DNA from: Xiphophorus maculatus | Taxonomy: Eukaryota > Chordata > Actinopteri > Cyprinodontiformes > Poeciliidae | Direction of reading: 5' to 3' | DNA length: 64,000 bases | Assembly (NCBI RefSeq): GCF_002775205.1 | Contig: NC_036453.1 | Span: 17,855,594-17,919,593 of the forward strand | Part shown: positions 13,401-25,792 of the stretch, piece by piece | Position numbering within the stretch: the first letter of the stretch is position 1 | How the letters are laid out: every line of letters starts with the position of its first letter | The notes under the pieces: generated by a model | Seen by the model: only the letters and a program-made list of their open reading frames with translations | What the model was told of the DNA's origin: nothing | The model's database searches: none | Translations under genes and position numbers: made by a program

Positions 13401-16400
13401 TAACCAACCTGAGTTAATGTTCAAGTAATTATTTCACCAGGAGTGATTTCTGCCTGAACTGTAGAATCTGTAAAATTGAGAAATCAGGTAAACATATCCT
13501 GACTGACATCATGGATTTGGCTGAAAGATCTGAAGAAAGCAACATGTTATGCCCTGAACTAAAGCTCAAAAGCAGATGATAAACAATGTCACCAACACTG
13601 ATTAGTCTGCAGATGTTAGAAAGCCATCGGTAAAGCTTTGAGACTCCAGTGAACCACATAGAGAACCATTACACACAAGAAGAGAAAACATGGACTTATG
13701 GTGAACATTCCCAGTAGTGGCCAATCTGCCACAGTTACTCCAAAAATGTACTAACAACTCATCAAGGAGGTCACAGAAAAATGAGAGGTTCATGAGTGTT
13801 CATGATTCAACCAAAAGAAAGAGGCTGGGGAAAAGTGACTTCCATCGAACACTCGTATTAAAATATCTTAATAATCTTCTGTTGTTGTACAAGAAAAAGC
13901 AGAACTGTTTAGGAGGTATGTATACCATTCCATCTGGTATACATTTAAGCAACATTTCAGAAAAAAATAAATAAAATGTCAAACATTCTGGCTGTAACTT
14001 TGGTATGGAGTTGTTTCTCTACGTACATGGAGACACGTATGACCGTCTGTATTTAATGTTACCAGGAATTTTACTCTCTACCAGGAAATTCTGATCAACT
14101 TAAGCTCAAACACTGTCCAGGTTGAGCTTTTTCCCCCATCAATGAATGAAATCATCATATGAAAACTGCTGTTTGTATGTAGTCAGGTCCTCTATATTCA
14201 GTATGAAAATTTGTTTTGTGATCTGAAACATTTAAGTCTGGCGAAGATACAAAAACAGAAAAAAACCCCGTAAAGGGCAAATACACTGTAAATACTAATA
14301 AATAATAAATACTAATACTAATAAATAGACTATAAATACTAATAATACTCATAACACTATAAATCACCAGAATATATGACAACTTTTGTCAAGGAACGGT
14401 AAATACTATGGGCCTTTTCAGTTTTCAGACTTTTCAGCATCCGTGATCACAAACCTCAAAACGCAGACGGGGCATGTAATCCCCGATCAATCACAGATTC
14501 TATGACAGAAAGATTAAACAGTTAATCTGCCCTCTTCTCTTTCTCTCTCTCTGTGAACGTTTTTTAATCTTTTGATCCATCACATGCCATCATTGTTTTC
14601 GTCTGATATTCATTTGAGCAAAGGGTTAGCAAAAGTATAACTACAGACGAAATTTTAAAATGAAAGCCATTTTGAAGAGAAGTATATTTTGAGACAAAAA
14701 TGTTTGCAGTTTTGTCAAAAAAAAAAAAAGCCAGATTTACAACTGTAAGCTCTTAGATTTGTGATTTTTTTTTTCTGTTTGTGACAAACAAAAAAAGAGT
14801 CTTAGTTTTTGTTAAAACAAGTATTTCTAAAATCTCGTCTCATTCTTGTAAACCCAGAGTATCACATGTCTTCTTATCTTAGGAACCGAGTCACAGGCGG
14901 CTTCTTGAGGATAGTTAAGTATGATATAGAACAACTTACAGAAGTAGAAATTACTTGAAAATAGTTATGTGTAAACATTACTAAAACTGCGTCTCACCCC
15001 TAACCTTAAACTGAGTATAAGGTGGGTTGTTGTGTTTCAGTCCCATTTACTAACCCATCAAATTCACTTTGAGTGCTTTCTCTCAACCACTCTGAGAAGT
15101 AGTATGCTAAAACAAATTATGAGTGAGGACAGGATTAATACTTTTGTAACTTGTGCAGCAGATTTTCATGACAGCAAGAGTTACACACTTAAGCTGTGAT
15201 GTGTGTGGAAGATAGAAAAACAGAAATATCTCTGATATCTTAATGTAAAATTGAAAGCAGATGATGCTTCAATACAAAGGTTGCATGTTAGATACCATCT
15301 AAAAGAGAACAAAAGGAAGTGGGATAGTGCTTTATTGTTATTTTTTCACTTTGACATATTATATTTTAAGCAATCCGCTGAAAAAATAATGGGGTGGCGA
15401 CCTTCCAGGGTGTACCTCGCCTCTCCCCTAATGACCGCTGACGGATACCAGCACAGTACGTCCTGCATGGAAAATCAGGAATGGATGGATAATGATAAAA
15501 TCAAACAAAGTTTATAAATCTTTGTTAACACAAAAGGCAGCTCTATCGTAGTTCGTTTCTTCATATTCCAGCCCTACTGGTTGTTGAAGTGAATTTTATC
15601 CTGTCAAATCTCAATTTACGATAACCCAGCAAAACAAACCTCAAACATTACTGTCACATCTTGTTTTATAGAAGCTGGACTACATATCAGGTGAAGGATT
15701 TTTTTTTTACTGCCCAGTAAAGTGACCTTTTTGTTGTATTTTTAACAACTTTCAGCCGCAACACCTGCACTTGCCTCAGTGTTTCATTCATACACACAAT
15801 GGTAAAATTAGCTTTTCAAATAACAGCAAAGAAAGATGCAGGATATCCGTGCAGGATGTGAACAAAAAGCCCCACCGTCATGCTGTGTTGCTCTAACTGT
15901 TCCTAAATGTTCCATTCAGGCGGGAAACAGTATTGCTATTGTTGTGCTTCTTTCCCAAGCCCTTTTCTTGCCAGCATGCTCCTGTTTATGGGTTATTGAC
16001 ATGATGAGGTCATTTCCCATACTAGAAACAATAGAAGAATGTGAGCTGACACAATTGAAACGAGGAAGCTGCGAGCGATGTGGAGAAACGAGGCTTTCTG
16101 TACCTATCAGAAAGGTTGTCTTTCTTTGCGATAGCTTCAGTTTAAGCTCCTAATCAGCTCAGTTGCAGAGGTCATCAGGGCGGACTCTCCATGTCTGTGT
16201 TGAATAGAAAAGTCATGAAAAGCAAAGACTATTACGACATATTTTATTTCCCTCCGGACAAATTATTTAAAAATACTGGTGTTTTTTCTATATATTCTTA
16301 ACAGTTATACATAGCCTGATTTTTGTTTTTTGACAAATTTTACCTAGTAAGTAATGTTGGGATTTTAGAGACTTCTAGATTTTTCTATAGTTGAGCGCTA

Positions 16401-19400
16401 ATTTGTTCATCAATGCCAAACACGACGTAGCGACCTGTAGTCTCCAGATCCGCTGCAAGTTTCGAAAGTGAAGATTTATATGACGATTTGTCCAGTGAGT
16501 TAAGAGAAGTCAGGAGAAATTTTGGTACGTTTTCATCAGAAAAAGAAAAGAGCTCACTTCAGATTGAGAAGTAGATTGTTTATTTAATGGCAGAATATTT
16601 TAGACTGATTTACCAATTATAGTGGAATTTAAAATGGTGTGAATTCATGCTAGACTACACTGATTGCAGTTTTCTGATCAATCACCAATCTTTAAAAAAA
16701 CCTGGCCTGCCGATTCAGATCAGCTGATTATTTTTATAACGGACACTGCCAGTCCAATCTTATTTTGTTAAAAAAACATTTAATTTTCTAATCTTCCCTC
16801 TACTGAATGACAATTTAAATAGTATTTATATTTCATGCATACAAGTTGAAATATAACAAAAATTGGGGGAAACTAATTTATCAAACCTACTTTTCCTTGC
16901 TGTGTTGGAGAATGAGCCTACAAGGCTAACAATAATTTTGCCTGTTTATATCAAGCTTCCAAACATTTTACACATAAGTTGCATTTTAACTCCCCTTCTA
17001 GCCATTAACAAAATGGTGTCGTACATTTACATTTCATTCAGTAAAGCCAACGTTGTTGTGAAAAGTTAAGCTTTAAACCATTAATATGTAATATATATCG
17101 ATGCTGTAACAAGTGTTTTCTTGCAGTAGATGGGTGCTGCACTGCACCCATACTGCCTTTCAGATTGTTTCCAGTCATGCTCACGTAGATTTAATGCATT
17201 TCCAGAGAAGATTTTATTTACTGGCAGCATTTATTTGAAGTGGATTAGGCTGTGATGGATTTTTTGTCATGTTGGTTTGGTCTAAATATTTAATCTTTTC
17301 AGACTGGGAAGGATGAAAATGACACTTGATGTAAACACCAGAAAATCTGTTCATTGAATTTTTAGTTTAATATTACTCACAATGTTTCCTGCAATCTCCA
17401 AAATATTCAACCACCTCATAGCACTGCTGCAAACGTGAGTCACAGCCAGACAGCGGCGTCTGGCTGCGTTCCTCGGGAATCTTGGCCCAGTCAAAAGTCT
17501 CCAGTTCGTTAAGAGTTCATGCAAGGACCCCTTCTGAGTTTATCACAGAGACTGCAGGTCATTTGCTGTCAGTAAAGAGTTTTTAACCACCTGTCTTCCC
17601 GGGATTCTGGTAGTAGCTATTGATAGATAAATGAAGATTTACAGCCTTGTGCAAACACTGTTAAACTTTTCAACTTGTTTGTCTTTTCTTGTCATCTAAA
17701 ACAAGAAAAAATATTCAAAAAAGATCACAGTTCACAAAGCTCTAGATTTTATTTTCAGTTTGGACTCTGAGATCTTAAGATTGCGTTCTATGTGTCATGT
17801 ACAGAAGGTAAATATTTGAACATGTTTTTACAGTTTAAACAAGGTAATTGAGACAACCTAAATAATTCACACATAAACAGAAATCAATACAATTATTTCA
17901 TGATAATCATGATAATATGGGTAAAAAGTGGAACAACACAAGAAATTCTGATAAAACATGAAGGAAAAGAAGTATTCAAATCCAGAAAATATTCAGAAAG
18001 GATTCTGAGGATTATTAAATCAATATCAGCTGATTTAATAACTGATGGGCTGAAAAACTATCCAAGGGTTGCAGAAAGTGCCACAGCTGGAAAACACAAA
18101 AGTGACTCCCATAAAAAAGTCTCAGGGACAAACTGTACAAATAGCAACATTTACAGGTGCATTTCTAAACTCCCTCTGCTGCTCTCTCTCTCTTTTCCCT
18201 CTTAAGTTCATGGACTGATTTGATTTCTTAGGTTTTTGCTGAGATCTGGTGTGCATTTTTAATCCAATAGAAGAAAAAAATAGAAGAAATATGATGAGTC
18301 CAATACTTATTTTACCTGCTTAACCTATATTATAAATCACATAGCATGTAATTTCTGAATGGGAAATTTATTGGACAAGCTAAATAACAAAAAGTTGTGG
18401 TAGAGTCAGCGCATGGTTGTTAGTGATTTCAGGCTAGAGTACAAAATGGAATTGATTTTAAATGGTTTAAACACTTTAATTGCTATTTTTCTTCTATTTT
18501 AAACAACACTAGCATTGTTTAGCTAAATGTAAACACTGGTGGAGTGATGGCAATAGGTTCCAATTAGGAGGTAGTTAACATAGCCTGCAGTTAACCTTGT
18601 TAGTTACTCTCAGCTTTAGGCCGAGTCACGAGGGTCAGTCTCTGGACGTCCATATGTCAGATGTAGAGCAGCAGATGGACTGTGAATTTTCTGATATGCA
18701 TTTTAATTTCCTAAATCCCACTGCTCCCAGTGTTATTATGTCTCCTCCCAATGCTGCACACAAACACAGAACACATTTCAATCACTATTCAGTACATTTC
18801 AATAAATACATTGAGCTTTGATTCAATAAATTAGAATATGCTTGAATAGTTCAATTATGTCCTATTAATTAATTCACTAAGTGAAATAAATTACACAGAT
18901 TAACTACAGACAGACTGATGTTTTAAAGCTTTTACTTCTGTTATGATGATTTTTGCCTTACAGCTAATAAAATATATCTAGGATTATCATCTTGCATCAG
19001 AACAATTAAAAACAATCTTTTTTTTAAATAAATGCTTGGCTCAATTAAAAATATGTTTAATACTTGCTTAAAGGTTATTTTCTATCTGAGATCTAAGAAA
19101 TGAGCCTTATCTGAGCACATACATCTTGAATATGATGTGTGTATTTCTGTTTGCTTGTGAATAATCATGTTAGGCTAATCTACTGACATTCTGAATCACG
19201 ATTTCATGATGTGTTTGTATCCCTGTCCAGTTAAAAATGTGCAATAGTATTGAAATCTTTCAAAAATAGGGAAATTAAATTAACTTACAAAAGCTTTTAT
19301 ATACCAATGTAAGCTGAATTTCAACTCCTGTCAGCTCAACAACAAGCACACAAACATATGTTATTGTTAGAGATTTTAGCCACATTACTTGAGCTTTATA

Positions 19401-22400
19401 TAATAAAACAAAGCTTAAGCGGAGCTCTAACAGACACAGATATGTGAAAATAAGTAGTAGAATAGAATTGTCCTTTATGTGTTCAAAATAAAGACTGTAC
19501 TTACTTTGTTAAATGTACAAAGTAAGCAGTTATTAAGACTATGCAGTTATTAAAATAATAAAGGTAGATTCTACTGAATATGCCAGTAAATCCCGTTGTA
19601 ACATTGTTCTGTGGAGGCACAAATTAATTCGTCATGAAATTAATATTGTTTCCAGTCAGAAATAATGTTGGTAAGATTATTTTAAATCTACCTTTGCTAG
19701 GGTATTAGTAGTTTTAGTTAACTGTGTAGTAATCTGTATGTAAATTTCTATCCTCCGTGAATTCATACTTTTATTAAAAAATATCCCAGAATTTGCTTGT
19801 TGTATTAATGTGACATTTATTCCCATGGTGATTGGATGTACACTTTTGACTGGAACTACGAATACAGATGAAAATATGAAAATCAACGTCATTTTATGTT
19901 GTGCAAATAAATGTAGTTTTTATATGTATTTGTCAAAAGATTTTCTCGAAACTATCAAAACAAAATAAAAAAAAAGTCATGATTTATTACATTAATAACT
20001 AATGGGACATTTATTTGAACACACTGTAACAAGAGTTGGAATGTTTAAGATGTATCTTTATCTGTTTTATTGGGTTTCTAGCTAGCTTATATAAATAATT
20101 TTCATTTGTATGTGTGTTGATTAAACTATCTAAAAGATACACCCACAATGCAACATTAATAGTAGGGAAATGTGGAGCCTGGTGTTTAGACGTGCGAAGG
20201 AAGAGCCCATTAAATGATGGTGTGGATAACATGGATTAAAATAGCTAAATACATCGCAGGTCTTGGCAGACGAGGCACTTTTTGAGGTTAGTTACCTCGC
20301 GGGGTGAGAAGAGATCTTTGGGAAACACTGGAAAAAAATGTGGTTTTATTCAGTGAAAAGTTGAAATTGTGGCCGTGAAATGTTTGCGAGTAATGTGTAC
20401 ATTAATGTCTGAGAATTAGAGCAGGAATTGTTTCACTGTGTTTTGTTCAGTCCTGCTCACTTTGCTGTTTAACCCACATTATAATTAGGACAAATTCCAT
20501 CCGCCATCACAAAAACTGAACAGGAAGCTGTTTCTACTGATTCTGACAGGCACAAGTAAACAAGCGTGATGCTTGTGCTGCCTCAGTACAGTGGGCGAGG
20601 CTCTGCTGTGGATTTGTTAAAGGAGATCAGTAAGTCAGTAGAAGGAGTAACTAAACAAATCCTGCTTATTTATACCTCCAGCTAATCCACAACCTTTGGG
20701 CGCAGTTTACCTGCACCTCTGCCAACATGCACCACCTTTTACAGCTCAGCTCACACGTTAAGCATGCTGTGAATTTCATAGCAATTTATTAGCTAAATCT
20801 TCATTTTGTGTTTCGTTTGTTTGCTTGCAGAAGTAAACGGACAGAGAGTGGAAATGGATGATGGAAAGTCCGGCTATGTTGGCTCAAAGGTGGACCTTCG
20901 CTGCCGGTTCATCAACAGTAACCCACCTGTTAAAATCTCCCAGGTATACGTCAACAGTGTTGGATTAACGCAGTCAAACACATGTTAAAATTAAATGCCT
21001 CACAAACAGTGTCACGGATTTTCTCTTAAAGTCACATGAAACATTTTAAATTAATGAGAACATTTAAATAACGTGTTCAGATAACGGATGGAGAACATTT
21101 AAAGTACCAACAGGTAGTGATTAAATAATGGGTCATCAACACAGATTACAATGGCTTTTGCTGCTCTGCACCACTGAAATAAAATTGTAGTTGTTTTTTT
21201 TTTCTTTCTAAGGGTATGTCCAGTTAATACACGCATCTAAACACAAAAACACTGAATGAGAAGCAAACATTTCAATAATTATCCCATTCAGGTAACAGAC
21301 AGCAAGACCATAAGTCCTTTTTAGAAAAAACAATAATTTATTATTTACTTTTGTCAAAGAGTTTTTTGAAATTTCTGCTTGACTCTATTCGATTTTTGTC
21401 TCAATTTCTCAAGGTAACGTGGCAGAAACTGGCGAACGGCTCCAAGCAGAATGTGGCGATAGCAAACCCATCGCTGGGTGTGTCTGTGGCCCCTCCTTAC
21501 AGGGATCGCGTTACCTTCAAGAACGCAGCAGTCAGACGGCGAACTCCGACGTTGGAGGACACGACCATCATCTTTTCTTCGCTCCGCCTTTCCGATGAGG
21601 CCACTTACATCTGTGAATACACAACGTTCCCTGCAGGAAACCGGGAGAACACCGTAAACCTCACCGTCTTCGGTGAGCGCATGACCGAGTGACCTTTCAG
21701 TGTCTGAAGTGTAAAACACTATTATTTTGAAGGGTAAAACTTTGTATTTTAATATTTTTGGTGGATTCTCCAAGCATAAATAGTTATTGTATATAATCCT
21801 TGTATGCTCAACAACTTTTAAGCAAAAAAGTTGTTGACTGACAGACACGTGTGCATCATCACTGAATATTAACATATCTCCATTTATATTTCTACAGTTC
21901 GCCCAACAACCCAGATGAGTTTGTCCACGCCTACACTTGTGGCTCGTTCATCAAACCTAAAAACTCCAGTGGCCACCTGCATCTCCGCCAACGGAAAGCC
22001 ACCTGGAACAATTAGGTTTGTCTGTATTTGTGTTCAAATTAACCTTTCTTTTTTTGAAATGCGCAGTGTTTCACCAAAGTGTTCATACTCCTAGAACCTT
22101 TTCACATTTTCTAAAAAAAAAAAAAAACTAACTATAAACTCCATTTTTTGTCATTGTGACAGACCAACACAAAGTACTGTTTCCAAGTAGTGTCTTAAAT
22201 GTGAAGCGAAAGGGAAATGATACATGGTTTTCTAAAGTTTTTGCTGCAGTTTTACTGTGATTTAAATGGCAAGTCTTTTGAGATTCGTCTGTCTTGTGTG
22301 CGGGAACAGGTGGGAGACGAGGGTGCCTGGAGAAGTGACCACCCGAGAGTACATCAACTCAGACGGGACGTTCACTGTTCAGAGCGACTACATTTTAGTC

Positions 22401-25400
22401 CCCAGCAGGGAAACCCACCGGGAGACACTGACCTGCGTCACCACCTACAATGAGGAGGTCTACACGGACAGTGTCACTCTTGATATCCAGTGTAAGTCAT
22501 TCGTGAGAAGCACAAACTATATAATTCTCTAAATCTTCACCAATTTGAATCCCAACTAACACTGTATGACTCAAAAAGATTAGACTAAGAATCATTGATT
22601 GAGGTAATCTTAGCAAATTCTTCCTATTTGCATTCTCCTGGCACTTTTTAAAATTATTATAGTGATCATTTTGCATTTCTAAGGGCCATTTTATCAAGCT
22701 ACTTTCTGTGTTCTCCCAAGACCTGGCCTTACACCTAAGGCAAAAAAAGAAAAGCCAGAAAATCTGAATTATAATGAGACTTTCTTTTCAACAATTTAGA
22801 AATAAGGCAACTGAGGTATTATGTCAATGAGCAACACAGGTGGAATTCAAATTCCCATTTATTTTGGAAAACAGCTAAGCAGTTAGAAAATAAATGATGA
22901 ACTATTAGCTATCAAATCAGATAATATTGTGGTTACTGACAAACTTTACGTGGCAGATCTTTTTAACCAGTATTTCAAAAAGTCTGGACATTTTGATGTA
23001 TTTGCAACCATTGTTTAATGCTGAACTCAATATCGTGTCTGATTTACCTGTTGAATCTCAAATGTCAAAGAGGTCAAAGTTGAATTGCTTTCTTTGGATC
23101 CTAAAAAGCCAGCTGGAGCAGATGGTCTAGCTCTGTAAAAAAAACAAAAACAAACCTGCAGCTTTAACCTGTCTATTTTATTTATACTTAACATTTTGCC
23201 TGGTGAAATAACGGCTAACCTAACTGATATTGCTTCCTCTTCTCTAGATGAGCCCAATGTGATGATTGATGGTTTTGATGGGAACTGGTATCTGAACAGA
23301 GAGAACGTCCAGTTGAGCTGCCAAGCCGACGCCAATCCAGTCGTCTCTCTGTACCAGTGGAGACTGTAAGAGTTCACTTACACAGATTTAGTTTTTTTCT
23401 TTGAACAATCACATTTGTTTCCTTACCAGATTAATGCCAGGATAGATTTACCTGACACATCGCAGACATAGTGATGCGATGGACAAAAACAATGTTGTGT
23501 ATAAGTTCAACTTTTCAGAATACTCATGGGTTGTTATGGGGAAGCTTATTTATTTTCTCAGCATCAGTAAAATCAAAATAACCTCAACTAATCTATCCCA
23601 CAACTTAATTCGGTCATCAGGTTGTTGATTAGTTGGACAGGTGGAGGAATCTCCTTATTTAAAAAAAACACAATATCCAAAATTATGGTTTTGAGCCTTC
23701 CTGCATGTTTTTGCCTTTAAATAAAATTTCCAATAGCCAGTTATAATTTTCTTGATTAAGTCATGTTGGAGATAAATAGAAATGTGACTTTGCAGGAGGC
23801 TTTGGGTCAGACCATTTCCTTATTTATTTGAACTAACACTTTTAAATACTACTCTAAATTGAAACTAAAGGCAACATCGACTATCTAAAGACCAGCTTTT
23901 ACGCTTACCTTGCATCTTTTGATATGTTTTTTGCGACTGCAGGGTTAACAGCTCCATCCCGAGCAATGTCGAAATCCGAGACAACGTCCTCCTGTTTAAA
24001 GGGCCCGTCACATACGAGGTCCAAGGAACATACGTGTGTGACGCGACCAACAGTATCGGGACCAGCTCTGCCTTTGTCGAAGTCAGCGTTTTAGGTAAGG
24101 TAGCTAGAGTACGTCTTTTATTCAGCTGATTTATTACTTTTAGGTCCTTCAAAAACTATGATATGTTTAAATGTACAAATTCACTGGCAAAAAGAAAGAA
24201 AGAACAAAGCACTTGAAGAAGCTTCAGAGGTACACTGTTTTGGGTTCGCATGAGGCCGAGTGTAAAGATTTTACACTGACTTAGTGGATATGCGTATTTT
24301 AATATTAAGTAGAAAAAAATTTATTCAAATTTTTGAATTATCAATAGGGCTCTTATTTTCTAATAGCTATTGGAAAACTTTTACTTGTGTATTTGCTGTT
24401 CTTGCAGAAAAGCCCCTGCCCCAGATTGCAACAGGAGACGTCATCAGTGTGATCGCCTTATTACTGGCTGCTGGCGTCCTGATGGGCATTACTATCACAG
24501 TCCTGGTGCTCAAAATAAGAACTAGAAAAGACAGCTCCTCGTATGTGAACGCAATCTCAGATTGTTACATTTTAGTTTTTTCTCAAGGCGATTCCCATTA
24601 ATTTTGACATGTTTTGCTTTCTCTCTCTAATGCTTTTTGATCAGAGGTGACTCACCATCCAGAAAACTGTCTCAACCCATCAGAAAAAGACCAGATGATT
24701 TTCAGGTAACCCGTATGTTGTGCTTGAAATTTTCAAATCTCAGGGCTTTGAATCAGTCTACAGTATTATAACCGTACTGTAATGTTACTTTTTTTATGTT
24801 GCTTTATGAGGACAAAAAGGTTAAACAACACTAAACTCAAATGTTACTAAAACTTCCGTTACTGAAAGCCATTTTGGACATTAATCAAGCTCTTTACAGC
24901 TGCACCTATTGTGTATTAAACACCGCTTACATAACACCACTTCGTTCGTAACACCTTGTGGACTATTGTTATGAAGTTGCCTTAAACAAACACTCAGTAA
25001 AAGGTCATGCCCTGTTCTAATGCTGTTGAACACTGAATTTTACATTTTTAATCCCAATATACACACACTATACAAAACAGAGGCACTTCACAAGCAATAC
25101 ACGTTGTTTACAGATGTGACAGGACATTATGTTCCATAAAATTCACATTTTTCATAGGAAGAAGAAAGAAATCAGTAAATAGCTTTACCAGCTAGTATTT
25201 TTTTTATTATTATTATTTTAATGTTTACTTTAATGCTTTAGTTCACTGTGGAGTTGGTCTGTTACAACATTTTTTGTTCCTTTCTATTAAAGTTTCTGAA
25301 GTAGTTTATAATGATTTTGAAATCGTGTTTGATATGTCTGGGTTAATTTTTATCTCACATGGGTTAAACTCAAGGATAGCTCGGTTTCCTGCAACACTAC

Positions 25401-25792
25401 TATCAATCAAAAGAAAAACAGCACAGAGATAATGGGTTTTTGACTTTTAACATTATGATTTTGCTTCTCTGCAGCATGCTGGACGCTTTTATGAGGAACT
25501 TCCAAACACAGCTGACTACGTGAGCTACAGACTTGCCTGTAACAAGGAGGATTATCCAGAACCCTACTCCCCACCGATCAACCCCCCTCTTTCATTTCTA
25601 CCCCAGCAACCCTACCACCCTTCACAAACGATGCCTGTCTTGGGCACCAGCAGTGCCAGCACCCCGTCAAAAAACACTTTTGCTCCACAGACACACACCA
25701 CAGCCATCTTTAAATACCCGTCTGTGCCAGGTTTGTCATCTCCTCCGCCTGGAGTGGGGCCATATACTTTCCCCAAAGAGCAGTACGTCTGA
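10466..25792 (+). CDS. Nectin-1-like cell adhesion molecule
   Basis: Ten coding exons: 10466-10517, 20831-20943, 21414-21672, 21898-22015, 22310-22491, 23248-23365, 23943-24094, 24408-24540, 24645-24705, 25475-25792 (1506 nt, 501 aa; all GT-AG, phases agree). In order: signal peptide (MEQAGLWIFFVTTCVIS); V-set domain to about residue 141 with the nectin signatures 'VTWQKLANGSKQNVAI', 'NPSLGVSV' and 'YICEYTTFPAGNRE'; C2 domain to about 241; C2 domain to about 331 with 'DGFDGNWYL'; TM helix about 343-366; cytoplasmic tail of about 130 residues ending PKEQYV. The last four residues fit the nectin PDZ ligand (E/A-x-Y-V) that binds afadin. Known role: calcium-independent adhesion at adherens junctions. 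The V and C2 sequences are closest to nectin-1 from memory, and thy1 adjacency agrees with NECTIN1. Teleosts have several nectin paralogues, so I leave the symbol blank. Confidence 0.85.
13440..13830 (+). mobile_element. Decayed Tc1/mariner-type transposon fragment (second family)
   Basis: The stretch 13580-13830 follows the sense order of a fish Tc1-like transposase gene: 'aatgtcaccaacactgatta', 'gagactccagtgaaccacat', 'agtggccaatctgccacagt', and 'gttcatgattcaaccaaaag' plus 'aaagaggctggggaaaa'. These correspond to the N-terminal HTH and early catalytic region. The coding frame is broken and the 3' half is absent, so this is a non-functional relic in nectin intron 1. Confidence 0.6.
15392..15496 (+). 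mobile_element. Tail fragment of a tRNA-derived fish SINE
   Basis: The block 'ggcgaccttccagggtgtac', 'cctcgcctctcccctaatga', 'ccgctgacggatacc' ending in 'gaatggatggataatga' matches the 3' part of the SINE at 61097-61427 and its usual short-repeat terminus. The tRNA-like head is missing. Confidence 0.6.
22069..22245 (+). mobile_element. Tc1-like terminal fragment in nectin intron 4
   Basis: The stretch 'gtgacagaccaacacaaagt', then 'gaagcgaaagggaaatgata' and 'catggttttctaaagttt' is the subterminal sequence of the same fish Tc1-like family seen at 2645, 32145, 43845, 45525 and 58060. No coding part remains. Confidence 0.55.
22860..23130 (+). mobile_element. LINE reverse-transcriptase fragment in nectin intron 5
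   Basis: In the sense frame the sequence reads 'NIVVTDKLYVADLFNQYF' and later 'VKVELLSLDPKKPAGADGL'. The 'LDPKK..G.DGL' string is a reverse-transcriptase motif of fish non-LTR elements. Between the two blocks the frame is disrupted, and both ends are truncated. It is a degenerate LINE piece. Confidence 0.6.

Larger units (their letters stand above)
10518..20830 (+). other. Large first intron of the nectin gene (10.3 kb)
   Basis: No coding exon is supported. It holds an old Tc1-like relic (13440-13830), a SINE tail (15392-15496), a fragment resembling hAT-like repeats near 10890-10915, and AT-rich DNA. The ORFs at 11403-11726, 12403-12863, 12981-13244, 15836-16153 and 17900-18205 have no recognisable domain and no splice context. 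Long first introns of adhesion genes often carry enhancers, but I see no specific site. Confidence 0.6.

Noticed and set aside
15836-16153. 105-codon ORF in nectin intron 1
   Set aside because: There is no recognisable domain, no splice-site context and no similarity to the nectin reading frame.
17640-17900. Possible further Tc1-like terminal fragment
   Set aside because: Only loose word similarity ('cagccttgtgcaaac') and no second landmark was found.
21354-21875. 173-codon minus-strand ORF over nectin exon 3
   Set aside because: It is a shadow of the real V-domain exon on the plus strand.
10466-25792. MCAM (CD146) or another adhesion gene of 11q23
   Set aside because: The V-domain signatures and the C-terminal E-x-Y-V motif are specific to nectins, and there are three Ig domains, not five.
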